From: Cacajao melanocephalus
Taxonomy: Eukaryota > Chordata > Mammalia > Primates > Pitheciidae
DNA: 64,000 nt
Reading direction: 5' to 3'
Assembly: GCA_963573385.1 (NCBI GenBank)
Contig: CAUYLG010021744.1
Span: 1-64,000 of the forward strand
The position numbers were made by a program, and so were the translations under genes. Of the stretch, positions 11,661 to 24,500 are shown piece by piece; within the stretch, counting starts at the first letter, position 1; every line of letters starts with the position of its first letter. The notes below the pieces were generated by a model. The model was not told the origin of the DNA. It searched no databases and saw nothing but the letters and a program-made list of their open reading frames with translations.

Positions 11661-12509
11661 TGTGTAAGAAGATGGCATATTTTCAACAGACTGGTATGTG
11701 GGCTGCTTATGGAAGAGGTAGGCAAGGCTCAGGTTGTTAAGGTTCTTGTGTACAGCCTTGCTAAGAAAACTGGATTTCAACCATAAGCCACCAAAAAGAA
11801 AAACAAAACAAAATTTTGATGGCTCCCTCACATATGCCCTCCTCCACCTCTCCTATCTTGGCCTTTTACATGCAAATAATTCTCCCACAGGCCATAATCA
11901 CAATGCACTAAGGCACTTGAAATCCAGCTGTGCACAGCACCTGCATCAGGTAATTGTCTGGAAATTCTTGCCTGTTTCCTCTGGACTTGTTCTTCCTCAC
12001 CCTTTCTGCCTCTCATATCCCTAAACCTATGCTCAGCTCCCATGCTGCTGTTTGTGGCCAGGCTTTCAGTTACCACTTAGAAGTTCCCTTTCTACCTTAC
12101 TGCTTGACTCTTAACTCCTTGTGTCACATGATTTTATTGACCTTAGCAGCTTCCAGTAAGAAGTGTTCTCCACTACCTTTACTCCAACCAGCAAATCCAT
12201 TTGCATCATTATTCATTTCAACTAGATTCTCTCACACGCCTGCTTGCAATAATAGTAACAATAGTAAGTTTCTCAGGTAGCTCTGGGCTGGACTGAGTTA
12301 ACAAATTTTCTTAGAGTGAATGGGGGCTGTAATCACTCACCTTAAAGGTACAGCCAGAAAGACTAGAGATCTAACCATAAAAAAGGCATTCCTGAGTTTT
12401 AGCTATATCCCTGGTGTTTGGCTGGTACTACGATTTTCCCTAGCCCTGTTAGTAGTTACTTGAATCCCCATTTATATAGAAACAAGATGTAAACCTAGAC
12501 TAACTTTTT
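11661..12509. other. Unassigned intronic sequence
   Basis: Several overlapping open frames on both strands reflect low stop density in pyrimidine-rich DNA. None carries a recognisable motif. Confidence 0.4.
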
Positions 12510-12907
12510 CATTGGGGTTGACCTACAAACTAGGAAACATAATTTTCTACTTTCCTCTACATTCAGTTGGGAAAACTCTTTTAAAGCATCCTTGGCTCAC
12601 ACGAATTTGTGCTTCATCCAAGGACAAGCCTTGGAAAATCACAGCAGCCAAGTTGCAGCAAATCAGAGGCAGCCAACTGTTCAAACCATGTTCGAAAAAG
12701 GCAAATGGCCAGCTGTAGCCAATCCAGCTGTGTCTACGCCTTATTTCCGTTTTCTGTCTATAAATGTTATCCGACCATCCGGCAGCCCTGAAGTCATTCT
12801 AAGCCTATTCTTGTTCTGGGGGCTGACTGATTCAAGAATCGTTCTTTGCTCAATTAAATTCTGTTAAATTTAGTTTGTCTAAAGTTTTTTTAAAAAATTT
12901 TTTAACA
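12510..12907 (+). mobile_element. ERVL-like solo LTR (old endogenous retrovirus)
   Basis: The sequence has LTR-style architecture. A TATA-like CTATAAATG lies near 12759, then 'gattcaagaatcgttctttg', a polyadenylation-like signal in 'ctcaattaaattctgttaaa', and an AACA end near 12907. The phrasing resembles mammalian class III LTRs such as LTR16/LTR33. The 5' boundary is approximate and no internal genes are attached. Confidence 0.5.
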
Positions 12908-13087
12908 CCTCCCAGGCTTAAATTATTTCTGCTCATTATTTGGCACTCCTTTCCAGCCTCTCCCAGCAAAACTGCTTGTGATAAAGCAGCTGTAGAGGGG
13001 AAATTCATACTGAAGCCCAAACATGATTATAAGCTGCAAAAACAAATAATGCTAGATATGGCTTTTTTTTCCCCCTCACGAAAAATA

Positions 13088-13275
13088 TAGTAGAGTGGAC
13101 AAGGTATAGACCTTGAATTCAGGAAGGTTACTATCCATCTGACTTCGGGCAGGTCCTTCATATAGAAAATGGAGATAATAGAGATCCTTCAAAAGTTTTT
13201 TGAAGATTAAAGAAGATGAAGTACTTGAAACACTTTTTACAGCACTCAATAAATGGTTGTTATTACTGTTGTTTC
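13088..13275 (+). mobile_element. MIR SINE
   Basis: 'gaccttgaattcaggaaggt', 'gacttcgggcaggtccttca', 'tagaaaatggagataataga' and 'cagcactcaataaatggttg' follow the MIR core and tail. Confidence 0.8.
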
Positions 13276-16184
13276 CACCAGCACTACCACTGTTACTATC
13301 ATTACTACAACCAATTAAGTGTGGCACTGACCCAAATTTAAAAGGAGCTATGGATGATCCAGCAGAGACTGAGAAATATCCTATTTGAAATAAAGTTAGC
13401 CTCAGATCCAGGTATATCACTTATATAATGAGAGCTTAAGAACAATGGAGGATCTAGTTTGTAGAAATTACTCCCCTCCAACAACTATCACAAGTTCCCA
13501 ACCCCCACTCTGAAAGAGAGAGAAAACAATTCCAGGTGCCACTGCTGGAAGCTATATGCCCTCAGATTCTGTCAATAACAATGAAAGTATCTGTAATTTC
13601 CTGCCATAAAGAAGACAATGCAGAAATTCTGCATCTCCTTAAGAGTAATTTGAAATCTGGGGGGCATCGAAACCATAGCTACATTTTCATTACTGGCATT
13701 CTGAGAAATACACAGGGGCTGAGAGATTGACAAGGTAGTAGCATTCATTTCTTGGTGTTTTCTTATCTAACTAGGATATGTTCTTGAACATCTTTCTCCT
13801 ACACAAGTAATTTAACCTTAACAATTGCTTTTGGAAAATCTCAACTATGGATTAAGCTGAATGTTTGTTCCTTGCACCTCAATAAACTTATGGAGTTCAC
13901 TTCAGAGATCAAAATTTATAGATATGTGGAATAAGAAATTTAATAAATGTTTTGCAGTGATTCCAATAAGTAAATATTAATTTCTGAACTGTGCTTCGCC
14001 TACATCTACTAGAGATAACTATCATCTGGCAAACAACATCTTTGTACTCTCTTGATGAGACAGAAGGAACGCAAAGATTAATATTGCCGTAAAGGAAGAA
14101 CCACTAAAGCAAACAATGGTTATGAAGCATACTCAGGACCATATAGCAAATTAGTGTTTGAACTAAGAATAAAATTCAAATTGACCTTGCATTCAAATGC
14201 CTATTCTTTATCTAGTTTAGGTTATGGGTGATGGAGTGGTAGTACAGAGGAGAAATAATACTGTTTTTCATGTTCCTAGAAAGAAAATTGTTATGAATTT
14301 GCAAAGACTTTTGCATCAAAATAATGGTATAGTGTGTTGTGAATTTGCAGACTTCTTCTAAAACTGCTTCTGACTTTCCCTAAGATGACATCATATGAAT
14401 TGAAAAAAATATAAACACGTTAATGTATCTCTATAAAATGCCAATACATCACAAAATGTAGTTTGCAAAATTAAAATTTTAGAATTCACTGCCTAATATC
14501 TCCCTTGAGAAACTATCTTTTTCTGTTTTAATTGCTAGTTCCAACCAAGAAATTATAATGTAAGAGATTTTCTAATTTGTTTTATTAATAATTTTCCTTA
14601 TAGTTTAATATCCAGTCCACTCGGAACTGTTGGAACAGTTGATGATTCTCCAAACACAGAGATTCTCAGGGGCATACTAAGAAGTCCATCTAAAAGATTA
14701 GAAAAAAACCAGAAAAATGGAGATCATGGCTTCAAATGAGCACCAGCAAACACAGAAATAAGAAAGTAAAAAATGTCAATTTCTCCCTTAAGGCTGAAAT
14801 TAATTACTTGTACATAATTTATTTTTCCTAGGTAATTTTTTCTAATTTCAGTATAAACTTGTTGATAAGAATCAAGTGAAACTTGTTTGACAGGAATGAG
14901 GGACAATTCTTGCAGGAAAGAAGAAATCAGAAAATCTCTTCCTCTCACATCCTAATAATGCCCATATTAAATATTAAATACAAAAAGCATGATTTAAACA
15001 ATGTACATATGAAATATTAGATACAAATATTTTCATCTGTTTTGGTTAAATAATCTAGATTCAGTATTTCTTGATTTTGATACAACATTTTATTACATTA
15101 ACCTATCTTTAAACAATGGTATAAAATCTTTAAATTTCAAACAATTTCTAGTCATATTCATACTCCAAAGACTTTATGAAGAAAATAATGTCTATAAAGA
15201 AAGATTGGCCCTAAACTTTCCTTTACAAAAAAAAATAGACAATAAATTCTTAGTTTTGTTCAACATAGTTGAATGAAAATATTAATATTCAGATGGTATA
15301 ATTTAAAAAATTACAGATCAACAGGTCTGCAGGTAACAACTGGAGGATAGTTCAGCCCATAAATACTAGAAAACTAAAAACAGTTAAGTAGAGAGAAACT
15401 TCTATTCTATTCTGATGATCTAGTCAGATTCATCTCTATGTTCAATAAACACCCTTGTTTCCCCAAGAGCATGGGCTTCTGTGTTTAAGCTTACCTTCCT
15501 CTGCGGTTACTGACCTCCTGTGCCGGCACTTCCAAATCTTGGGAACTGAAATGGACTGTCCATATCTGGGGCTATAGTGGTAGCAGGCACCCATGGTGCC
15601 AAATGGTGGGGAGCCTGTGGTAAACATGATGGATGCTCAGGAACACCTGAGAGGGAAGAGCATGTGGAGGATGTGCCTCCCCTGTTCCATCACAAGAGCA
15701 ACTGGCACAGTGCACCTGGGAGGAGACTCTGCCAAGCATTAATGAGTCAACAGTCCATACGCTCAGTGGGCCAGACTGGTTTCGCCACTTTATAGCCCTA
15801 TTAATGATGGCAAAACTTTCTGTAAAAAAACTGCACTATTCTTGAAGAGCTTGCTTTTATTTTCTTCCTCTTTCAAGGGATAGAAGTGATCACTTTGTTT
15901 TACAAAAGATGTTTTCAGTTAAACACAGAACTTACAAAAATTTTTTCATTTTTTGAATCATCTCTCAAAACTAAGCTCTCATATTCTGAAAACTGTTTGT
16001 ACTATATTCATCTTTAAAATGTGTTAGGAATTTCATTTTCAGATTTTGAAAGCCAGTCTTCTTCTCTGCTCTCATAAAATGACCTCCATCACTAGGTTTA
16101 GCCTTGGATGTAAACTTGAACTATGAAAAATCGCTCTATAATTATCTTAATGAGACTTTGTGTTTATATTGTGTCTTCTATCTC
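13276..16184. other. Unassigned intronic sequence
   Basis: It is mostly AT-rich with no recognised repeat. One GC-richer island at about 15430-15800 resembles an LTR or an exon remnant but I could not name it. Confidence 0.4.
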
Positions 16185-16385
16185 AAGAGCTCAGAGCATT
16201 TTGCGAACATGATCTTATTAAGCCATCGCAACACCTCATTCAGGAATGCAATGGTAAGGATTATTATTATCAATTTTAACAGGTGGGGAAACTGAGACAT
16301 TAGCAATTAAATGACTCAATTTGAGGTTACAATGTTAGTTGAAGGCACAGTTTGATTCAGGACTCTGACATCTATTTCCAACAAC
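16185..16385 (-). mobile_element. MIR SINE
   Basis: 'gatcttattaagccatcgca', 'aggattattattatcaattt' and 'aggtggggaaactgagacat' are the reverse complement of the MIR core and tail. Confidence 0.75.
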
Positions 16386-16839
16386 ATAGCCAAGTGAACC
16401 CTGGAGAGCAGCATGGTGAAATGAAAATTGTTTTTCATTTCTCAGAAATAATCTGTTCTTTTGCTCTATGGCTTTGAAGAACATTAAACATAGACAATTA
16501 ATATTTTATGTTTACAAATTATGGCACACCCTGCTAAAGACAGCAGATGTGCTAACTCCAGTCACTTTATTCTTCTGCTTACCCTTTCCAAGGGCCACCA
16601 CCATCTTCCATGTCAATGGATTAGGTTACCAACTGTGCCCACACTGTTTATAGAGTGGTTAGCTAGTGCACTTTTTTCTACACACCAGGAGGAAAGAGGC
16701 TTTCAAAGTTGGCCATCTAGTGCATGTTTGTTGGGGGACATTCCAGCAACAACGAATTGCATAATGCAAAAATGAGAAAACCCCATGAGGCAACCCCAGA
16801 GGTTACTATTGTTATATGAGTGGATATATGAACACACAC

Positions 16840-17070
16840 GTGGTGATACCAAGGTACTGTTTTGCAGCTTATTTTTGTTGTCTTTTCATGTTCTTCTATT
16901 CCTTGATCATTGCTGTTTGTCAGTTCATACATATCCATGTCATTCTTTTAAGTGACTACATACCCATTTTATAGATATATGTACAAGATATGGAAAAATT
17001 TATTCTACCTATTACCCTTTTACTGCACATTTGGATATTTTTTTTCCTCCTATAAACTCTAATGAATATT
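16840..17070 (-). mobile_element. Old L1 remnant
   Basis: 'cttttactgcacatttggat' and 'cctataaactctaatgaata' resemble the antisense L1 ORF2 stretch. Divergence is high. Confidence 0.4.
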
Positions 17071-17884
17071 CTTGCAAGATTAAGTGTTTTTAAAAGTATT
17101 TCTTTTGAATCTACTTCCTATTTTTTACAAGCTCTCCAGGCTCTCTTTTCTGAAAATGTATCTGTTGCACTATACACTGAGCTGCTTATAGTACAGTAAG
17201 CCCATCATCTTGGATGCAAGTGAATTCACCTCTTTCTTCCTATTGCTTCTTGGTAGACGTTTTAGTCTTAATTATAGGATACTACTCTGCCTTCAATCAT
17301 ATAATCCAAAAATGTAAACTGGAGAACCTTACACATGGGATAGATGAAAGGCTGGCTAGATGATGTTGTAAGAACAGTACACAATACGCCATCTATGATT
17401 TACAGCCCACTTTCTCCAAGGACTTAGATCAACAACAAAAAATTAAACTCTTGCCTTTTATGGATAGAATAGTGGGTCCTGTGTTTTGGAACAAAAAGTA
17501 TTTTGCAAATAAGACTTATATCAGATGCCTAATTCTGAGTTTGAGTACCATAATGACTGATTACTTTGAACCTCTGCTCCCTCAGACCACATGGATGATT
17601 CAGGGACATATTCAATACCAAAGTCAATATTGTTTACAATGTTGTAGACTGTCTACAAATTGAGAGCACAAAGGGAGTAACTTATTCCCTCATTTCTGTT
17701 ATAACATTTAGTTATATATGATATAAAGGCAGAAATCATTTGTCTATTATATCACTTCCCAATAAAGTACATAGTTGACAGGTTGTTTTTTTTTTTAATT
17801 TTAAGAATTTAAGAAGGAAAAGAAAGCAGATTTAGAGCCACAACAAGAAAAAATCTAGAACTTAATTAGGTCTCATTATGTTAC
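17071..17884. other. Unassigned intronic sequence
   Basis: I recognise no gene or repeat apart from a T9 run near 17787. Confidence 0.4.
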
Positions 17885-18060
17885 CTATTCATTAATTCCT
17901 TTATTTATTTGCCAAAAGTGTACTGCAAGCAAACAATGTGAAGAAGACACAATCTCTACTTTCAAGGAGCTGACAATACAGTCAGGCCAATACACAAAGA
18001 AATAGGCAAATAAAGAATAATACTCTGGAAGTGCAGGAAAGGGCCTGGGAACTTTTACAG
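17885..18060 (-). mobile_element. L2 3' end, antisense
   Basis: 'attaattcctttatttattt', 'acacaatctctactttcaag' and 'gagctgacaatacagtcagg' follow the antisense L2 tail. Confidence 0.55.
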
Positions 18061-18276
18061 TTAACTATGCAGTGAAACAAATTCTCCCTTGCCCACAAAA
18101 TTAAATGCAATGTTCTTAGTCAGGTGAAACCTAAAAGATTTGAAAACTCTGACCTATAGTCACCAAAAAAGTGAATAAGCTGAGAAGTCTTATTTATCTT
18201 GTCATATTCCAATCCCTTGTGTTTCTACTCCTTCTTAAAATATTGTTATGTTCTGCAAACTCAAGTAACCATGTGA

Positions 18277-18581
<305 letters not shown>

Positions 18582-19144
18582 GTAATTGTGCTTTTAAAGA
18601 AGAAAGAATTTTTTAACCCAGGCATGTATTAATTTTCTCCCAAAAAGTACATGCGTAGTGGGAAAGGAAGGTAGTTCATAATAGGTTTTATAAAATTAAT
18701 ATTGGCTTTAGGCATTACACATTGGGGTCATTCTTTAAATGCTTATCCCACAATACATTTCATGTATAACTTCTAGATGTTCTGAGTATATAAAATGTAA
18801 CAGTATAAACAACCAAGTCAATATCCTGACATCACCTTCTAAACAGTACCACTAGCTAATGCAGCAGTAATAAAATCTAATGGCCACCAGTGGCACGTAC
18901 AATGTGAGAAAGAAAACTTGGAGTCTACGTCAAATCTATGAATACTAAGTTGGCGCATGCTGGCCTATTCTACTCCAAGTTTGCTCCTCCAAAAAGCTAA
19001 TGATGACTGTCAACAAAGACTGATCACAGCAACAGATTGCTGCCATTATTTTGTTATATAATCTGAAAGAAGAGGGAACTAGAATATTTCTTGTATATAG
19101 GAATAGAAAGAGATTGACACAGTATAGGTTATCCAATCTTGATA
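18582..19144. other. Unassigned intronic sequence
   Basis: I recognise no gene or repeat. Confidence 0.4.
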
Positions 19145-19335
19145 AAGCAAACTAACATCTATTTAGCATGTACTATGTGCCAGGCAGTGAGTTAAATGCT
19201 TTATTTATACATGGCCTAACAATACCCTACTAGGTAATTACTGTTAATGTCATCTACAAATAAAAAGACAGGCCAAGACAGGTGAAGTAATCTGACCATG
19301 TTTATACACTAAATAGGTTTACAGCATCTCCACAT
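19145..19335 (-). mobile_element. MIR SINE
   Basis: 'agcatgtactatgtgccagg', 'aatgctttatttatacatgg' and 'ctaggtaattactgttaatg' match the antisense MIR tail and core. Confidence 0.78.
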
Positions 19336-19399
19336 CCTTACAAGTAAAGCTCAAATTCTAGAATCACCTAGAATGCCTTTCTTTCTTTGTCAGATTGTT

Positions 19400-19705
19400 A
19401 AACCATGTAGACCTATTTGTGCAATGTTTTCATATCCGTCCACTTATTTCCAGGCCCAATTCAAGTCCCAATCCATGGGAACAATCACCAACTGACCTTC
19501 CGTTTTCTAACCTCTTATTTCTGTTTACTCTGTTGTTTAGTTAATCTTTCTGAATCAAGGCTGAGGTCATGTCAGTCCTTTGCTCAAAGGCCTTCCATAG
19601 CTTTTCACCATCTATTGAATTAGGAAACTACTCCTGAATCTGGCATTCAAAGTCCACTGCACCATATAGACTTGGTTCCATCAATGTTTGTTGAATGAAT
19701 ACATG
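19400..19705 (+). mobile_element. L2 fragment, sense
   Basis: 'aggtcatgtcagtcctttgc', 'tcaaaggccttccatagctt' and 'atcaatgtttgttgaatgaa' follow L2 ORF2 into its tail, with an internal deletion. Confidence 0.65.
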
Positions 19706-20039
19706 GCACTAAGCTAAGGCTCACTTGTGACAATAGTTCCTCAAAGTAGTATCATAGCATATTAAGTATTAAACATGTCTTCAAAAAATAAAAACAAGGC
19801 CTAGAATCTGTTTCACCCTAAAACCAAAAATACTGAGGAAAAATTAAATCTAACATATGGGAGGGTACAGGTTATATGGTGAGGGTTGTTGGTCAAATAC
19901 AGCTAGCTATGTGATGGAATGTATGTTTTAACACAGATTAAGTTTTCCAAGACAGGTTTGTTCTTTCCACTAATTCCTCACTGCAATATCAGCATATTGC
20001 TTCCTCCATTTGGCCTTTTGGCTCCACTAAGGAGTTTCT
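19706..20039. other. Unassigned intronic sequence
   Basis: I recognise no gene or repeat. Confidence 0.4.
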
Positions 20040-20578
20040 TAGTTAGAACTTCTTATATCACAAGTGGCAGAAATCCAACTAAACTGGCTTAGGCAGAATA
20101 GAATTCATTCATATAACCAAAAAGTCCAGAATTATAGGCATGGGTGAATCCAGGTGTTCAGATGACATCAAAAGAAATCTCTCTACATCTCTCGATTCTG
20201 TTCTTCCCTCATGGTATCAAGGATAATCATTATAGCTTCAGAATTACATTCTTCTAGCTCAGTAACCATAGCTATTAAGACAGTGTCCCAACTATTCCAG
20301 CAAAAGACTGGGGAATTACTCTCTAGAGCGTAACTTAGAAAATGTGCCTTTCCCTAAACAGATCACAGTGACCAGGTTACATGCATTCCCATTCTTCAGT
20401 CCGGGGTTGCATGATCATCTCTAGATCTAGGAGATCAGCTTCACCCTAACCATGAAGACTGCCAAAAGTGAGACGTGGCTTTTCAAAAGAAAAGTGGGGC
20501 AACGTTACAGACAAAAAAGAAATCGATGCTATGTGGAGAAAAATTAAAATAAAAAACATTGACATTCACTGTAGAAAA
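20040..20578. repeat. Old dispersed repeat, probably an L1M-type 3' UTR
   Basis: 'cacaagtggcagaaatccaa', 'aaaagtccagaattataggc', 'ccaactattccagcaaaaga' and 'gacattcactgtagaaaa' follow a mammalian dispersed consensus I recognise. I am not sure of the family, and an L1M 3' UTR is my best guess. Confidence 0.5.
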
Positions 20579-20777
20579 GTTCTGAGACATAAAAGTGAGA
20601 AGAGGGTTGTCAGCTTCTTGCGGTGCTGTTACAGCCTCTCTGTGTCACTTTTGACCAATGAGGGGGTCCCTCTGTACATTTCACCACCTTTGCCATTTTG
20701 TGCCTTCATTGGTAAAGCTTCCCATGGCCCTGTCATTCAGCAGAGAAGGCAGCTGCATGGCCTTCTTAAATTACTGC
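20579..20777. other. Unassigned sequence
   Basis: It lies between two old repeats and shows no recognisable content. Confidence 0.35.
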
Positions 20778-20852
20778 TTAGGACTGAGCATTGGGATTGC
20801 TTTAAAGCTCTCCCAGGTGATTCTACTGTGTAGCCAGGGTTGAGAGTGACTG
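20778..20852 (-). mobile_element. MER5 fragment (hAT-Charlie)
   Basis: 'aaagctctcccaggtgattc' and 'gtgtagccagggttgagagt' match the terminal part of MER5A. Confidence 0.7.
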
Positions 20853-21439
20853 GAGTAGAAAAGCACTGGGTCTCACCATTAGCACATACAAACATTGCAT
20901 TAATCTTCTAGTATCTATTTGGTCCAGTCTAATAATCTGTGTTTCTTTGAATAAAAAAATTTGAGATTATTGCTTTCATTTTCAGAAACTGATCCATGAA
21001 GTCTGGAAGGAGAGGGAGGAAATCTCACAAAAATCAGACACTAGACTAAACAGCACTCCTTTGTCCTCCTTAATTATGGTTTTTGTTTTGTTTTTTGCAT
21101 AGGATCAATTCAATACTAGATGAAAAAAGTGCTTAATTTTCATTTTTTTTTTTGCATTCGTTTTTAATTTGGAAGGGGAAACAAATCATGGAGACTTTTT
21201 TGCCACAAGGGCAAATGTTAAAGATACTATGTGCCACTCTCCTCCACTGAGGTTTTGATTTCTTTGAAATCAGAGGCAATTCAAATGAAGTTATATTCTA
21301 GAATATATAAAATCCTTTCTCAAATCCATGTCTACCCTATCGTGGGATGTTTAAATAATTTAAAGCAACTGAGTTTTTCCATTAGCCCCTCTCTATAAAA
21401 TAGCATGATACCTTACAAGAGCATTACATCTAGGGAGGC
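20853..21439. other. Unassigned intronic sequence
   Basis: T-rich runs occur near 21077 and 21145. There is no recognised repeat. Confidence 0.4.
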
Positions 21440-21660
21440 CAAATGATGTGGTAGAATGCAGAGCTTGAATCACTGATTCAACACTTACTAGCTGCGCATC
21501 ACTTACTCAGCTTAAGAAGATCACCTTTCTAAGCCTAATTTTTGTCTTCCATAAAATGGAGGAAATAACCTCTCTCAAAGACTCATGTAAAGTTTAGAGA
21601 TAATACACAGAAAGCTTCTGATGTATAGTAAGCTGTCAAGAAATGTTATCAATCATCATT
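21440..21660 (+). mobile_element. MIR SINE
   Basis: 'tgatgtggtagaatgcagag', 'cagcttaagaagatcacctt' and 'cttccataaaatggaggaaa' match a nearly complete MIR. Confidence 0.82.
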
Positions 21661-21878
21661 TAGGAAAATAATCTCCTTTTAAAATTCAGTCTTGAAGATT
21701 AGTTCTAGTTGAAGAAAAGTAGACTCTTCCTAGATGTACCAGGGCACTAAGACAGTATGTGTGAAAAATTATTTAAATGAATTATCTAATGGGGTTATAC
21801 AAATTAGTAATGTTTGGTGTTCAAATGAACCCTTCTCAAATTTGGATATCTAAATTACAACTAAAAAAATTTCAGAAT

Positions 21879-22160
21879 AGTCTGAGCATGGTGTCTCACA
21901 TCTGTAATCCCAGCACTTTGGAAGGCTGAGGCAGACACATCACTTGAGGTCAGCAGTTCAAGACTAACCTGGTCAACGTGGTGAAACCGCATCTCTACAA
22001 AAATTAGCTAGGCGTGGTGGTGTGCCTGTAACCCCTACTCTGGAGGCTGAGGCAGGAGAATCACTTGAACCCAGGAGGCAGAGGCTCCAGTAAGTCAAGA
22101 TTGCACCACTGTACTCCAGCCTGGGTGATAGAGCAAGACTCTGTCTCAAAAAAATAAATT
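21879..22160 (+). mobile_element. Alu, full length
   Basis: 'gcatggtgtctcacatctgt' through 'gagcaagactctgtctcaaa' covers both arms, with a short A-rich tail. Confidence 0.94.
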
Positions 22161-22454
22161 AAGAATAAAGTTCATTAAATGGCCAACTTTGTATGGTGAA
22201 ATTCTGGTAAAAACTCCCACTGTTTTAGTGACTGAGCCCTTCCTATCTTTAAGTAGTTTATCAAAGATGTGTTTCATTAATATTAAATGCCTAAACGTTT
22301 AATTTCCTAAGCATGATTGATCGGATATATATAGCCTATTGAAAAGTGCCAAATTTCTTTCTAAAAACCATTTCTTTTTAACAATCCATGGTTGAAGGCT
22401 CTTTTGTGCAGTAAGTCACTACGTTGGGAAAGTGGCTTCTACACCTATACATGA

Positions 22455-22585
22455 GATAACAACAATAATAATACCAACCTCACAGTGTAGTTGTGAAAAC
22501 CAGATGAGATAAGGTGGATGAAAGGGCTTTGCGGGTGATAAAGCACTGTGTAAATGTTATGCTTTTGCAGCTGTGGCTGCCACAG
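22455..22585 (+). mobile_element. MIR 3' half
   Basis: 'aacaacaataataataccaa', 'cctcacagtgtagttgtgaa' and 'taaagcactgtgtaaatgtt' follow the MIR 3' half. Confidence 0.72.
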
Positions 22586-23524
22586 TGCTGACTAAATGAG
22601 TTTATCCTTGGTCATGAGGAGCATACATCCTTATTAGAGACATGGTGTGTTATTAAGCACCACATGAAGAGAGACAGAGTTTTCCTAGATTGCAGAAGAA
22701 GAGGGGAGAGACCAAGGAAACACCACCGTGAGGGAGGCACGGCACCAGGCCCTCATAGGTGAGCAAGAGTCTAATGGAGAGGAGGCAGAAGGTCACTGTG
22801 AGCAAGCAGTCCAGCAGGGCAGCACTCAGTGTGCAGAAACAGCAAGGGGCCTGGAGGCCCAGAGCTTGTGGAGGGCAAGAGGGGAAGGTGGGTGCAGATG
22901 GCAGAGAGTGGATCCTATAATGTCCAAAATTTTTTTAAGACAGACCAACTCTACATCTACTCTTCTTGTTTGCTGAGTACCCCAAAACTCACGGAAAAAG
23001 TTCCATAGATTTAGCTGAGGGTTCTTAGCACTTGTGCTCATTCTTCAGCAGACCAGAAAAACGGAGGGAAGAACAGGAAATGGAAGGAAAAGAGAGAGTT
23101 GCAAATCCTGGCAGCATGGCCAGAATGGAACCAACTCAGCAGACAGGAAGTGAAGGCAATAAAAGAGCAATGTAGGCGGCATGCAGGCTGGAGCAGAAAC
23201 TCGGGAAACAAGGGAAGACAAATTACTGTAACAGCCAGTTTGCAGGGCCACAAAACCCGAACTCTTTTGGATCTGCCTTCTTGGTGAGTCTTCTGGCTCT
23301 GCAACTTTGGGAAGGAAAACCGATACTCATAAATAACTGTGGCTATATAACTGCAAAGTGGGATAAATGTTTCATCTTGATTAAACGTAAGGTGGTTCCT
23401 AATAAAGAAAGAAGTGTGGCTGGCTGACTGTGAAGAGGCATGTAAGATGCCATCATGACTACATGTGGGAGTTTGGAAAAGCTGCAAGATGCATGTTGCA
23501 AAAAGACATGCTGAGCTTTCTGCT
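22586..23524. other. Unassigned intronic sequence
   Basis: It is somewhat GC-richer at 22690-22900. Open frames on both strands lack motifs and splice context, so I do not call a gene. Confidence 0.4.
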
Positions 23525-23592
23525 GTTTTCCAGGCACTGTATCAGGAGCTGGGTGGGGGAGTGATGAACAAGATAGGGTCCCGTTAACAAGG
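23525..23592 (-). mobile_element. L2 tail fragment, antisense
   Basis: 'tttccaggcactgtatcagg' followed by 'gatgaacaagatagggtccc' fits the antisense L2 tail. Confidence 0.45.
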
Positions 23593-24385
23593 AGTAGCAG
23601 ACTTCCCATCTTACATTCCCTCAAACAGAGAGGAGGGCATGCCAGATCTGCTTCTCTTCGAAAGTAAAGTCTCAAGAAAAATCAACTGATTGGTTGGATC
23701 ATCACTACCCAACCACAGATCTCCTTCCTTATCTTTCAGAATAAGAATCAGCCAAATAAGTTATGCCAAGGTTAATGCTCCTCCCCATTCAACCTGGACT
23801 CTAAAACCCTCTAAATAACTTGATTCTGTTCCCACACAGACCACACACTTAACCACAGTCTCGAAGGATGGATCAGAACAATTGCTTAGTTGAGCTAATG
23901 AGTGAACCTAGATCTAACTATAAATAAAACACTAACAACAGATCACTATTACTTACTAAATGAAACCCAAGTATAATTGTTTTTATTAAATTCAAACTGA
24001 ATAAAGATATTTAAACACTGGTGAACCTTTTAAAATAGAAACCAATCTGCAAGTGTCCTAAAGCTATTCAAGGTAGAAGTTAAAATACAAATATTTTCTG
24101 ATCACTCTCAGCACCATTCCAACTGAAGCTTCCACTTAGGGCTGTGAAAGTCCCTCTTTGTGCCAGCTGTGATGAACCTGAAAGGTGATTTCAGGCAGGT
24201 TGTATTGTAATGATAGGTAGGGGAAACCAAAGCCATATCCACTTGCAGTGTCTGTGGAGAGCTAAATCTTGCAACATATCCAAGATCTTATTCCTAGGAC
24301 TCCCTGAAGAATTCTGTTGGTAATATAGAAATGAGACAGTGGCTGTGTTTCCGAGGGATCTTATGCCTCTGTTTATTCTACAACA
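23593..24385. other. Unassigned intronic sequence
   Basis: I recognise no gene or repeat. Confidence 0.4.
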
Positions 24386-24500
24386 TATGAAGAGAGATGG
24401 AAAGAGACGAAGAAGAGGCAGCAACAGGACAGGAGAGAGGGAAGAAAAGGGAAGGGAAGGAAAAGGAACAGAAGGGCCATGGGGGAAGGGGAAGATAGGG
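24386..24500. repeat. Purine-rich (GA/GGAA) tract
   Basis: More than 100 bases are almost entirely A and G, with irregular GGGAAGG and GGAAAAGG units. It accounts for the stop-poor frame on the minus strand at 24191-24721. Confidence 0.75.

Noticed and set aside
23038..23487. 149-codon minus-strand frame
   Set aside because: It has low-complexity Phe/Ser-rich content and no recognisable motif, and is most likely chance.
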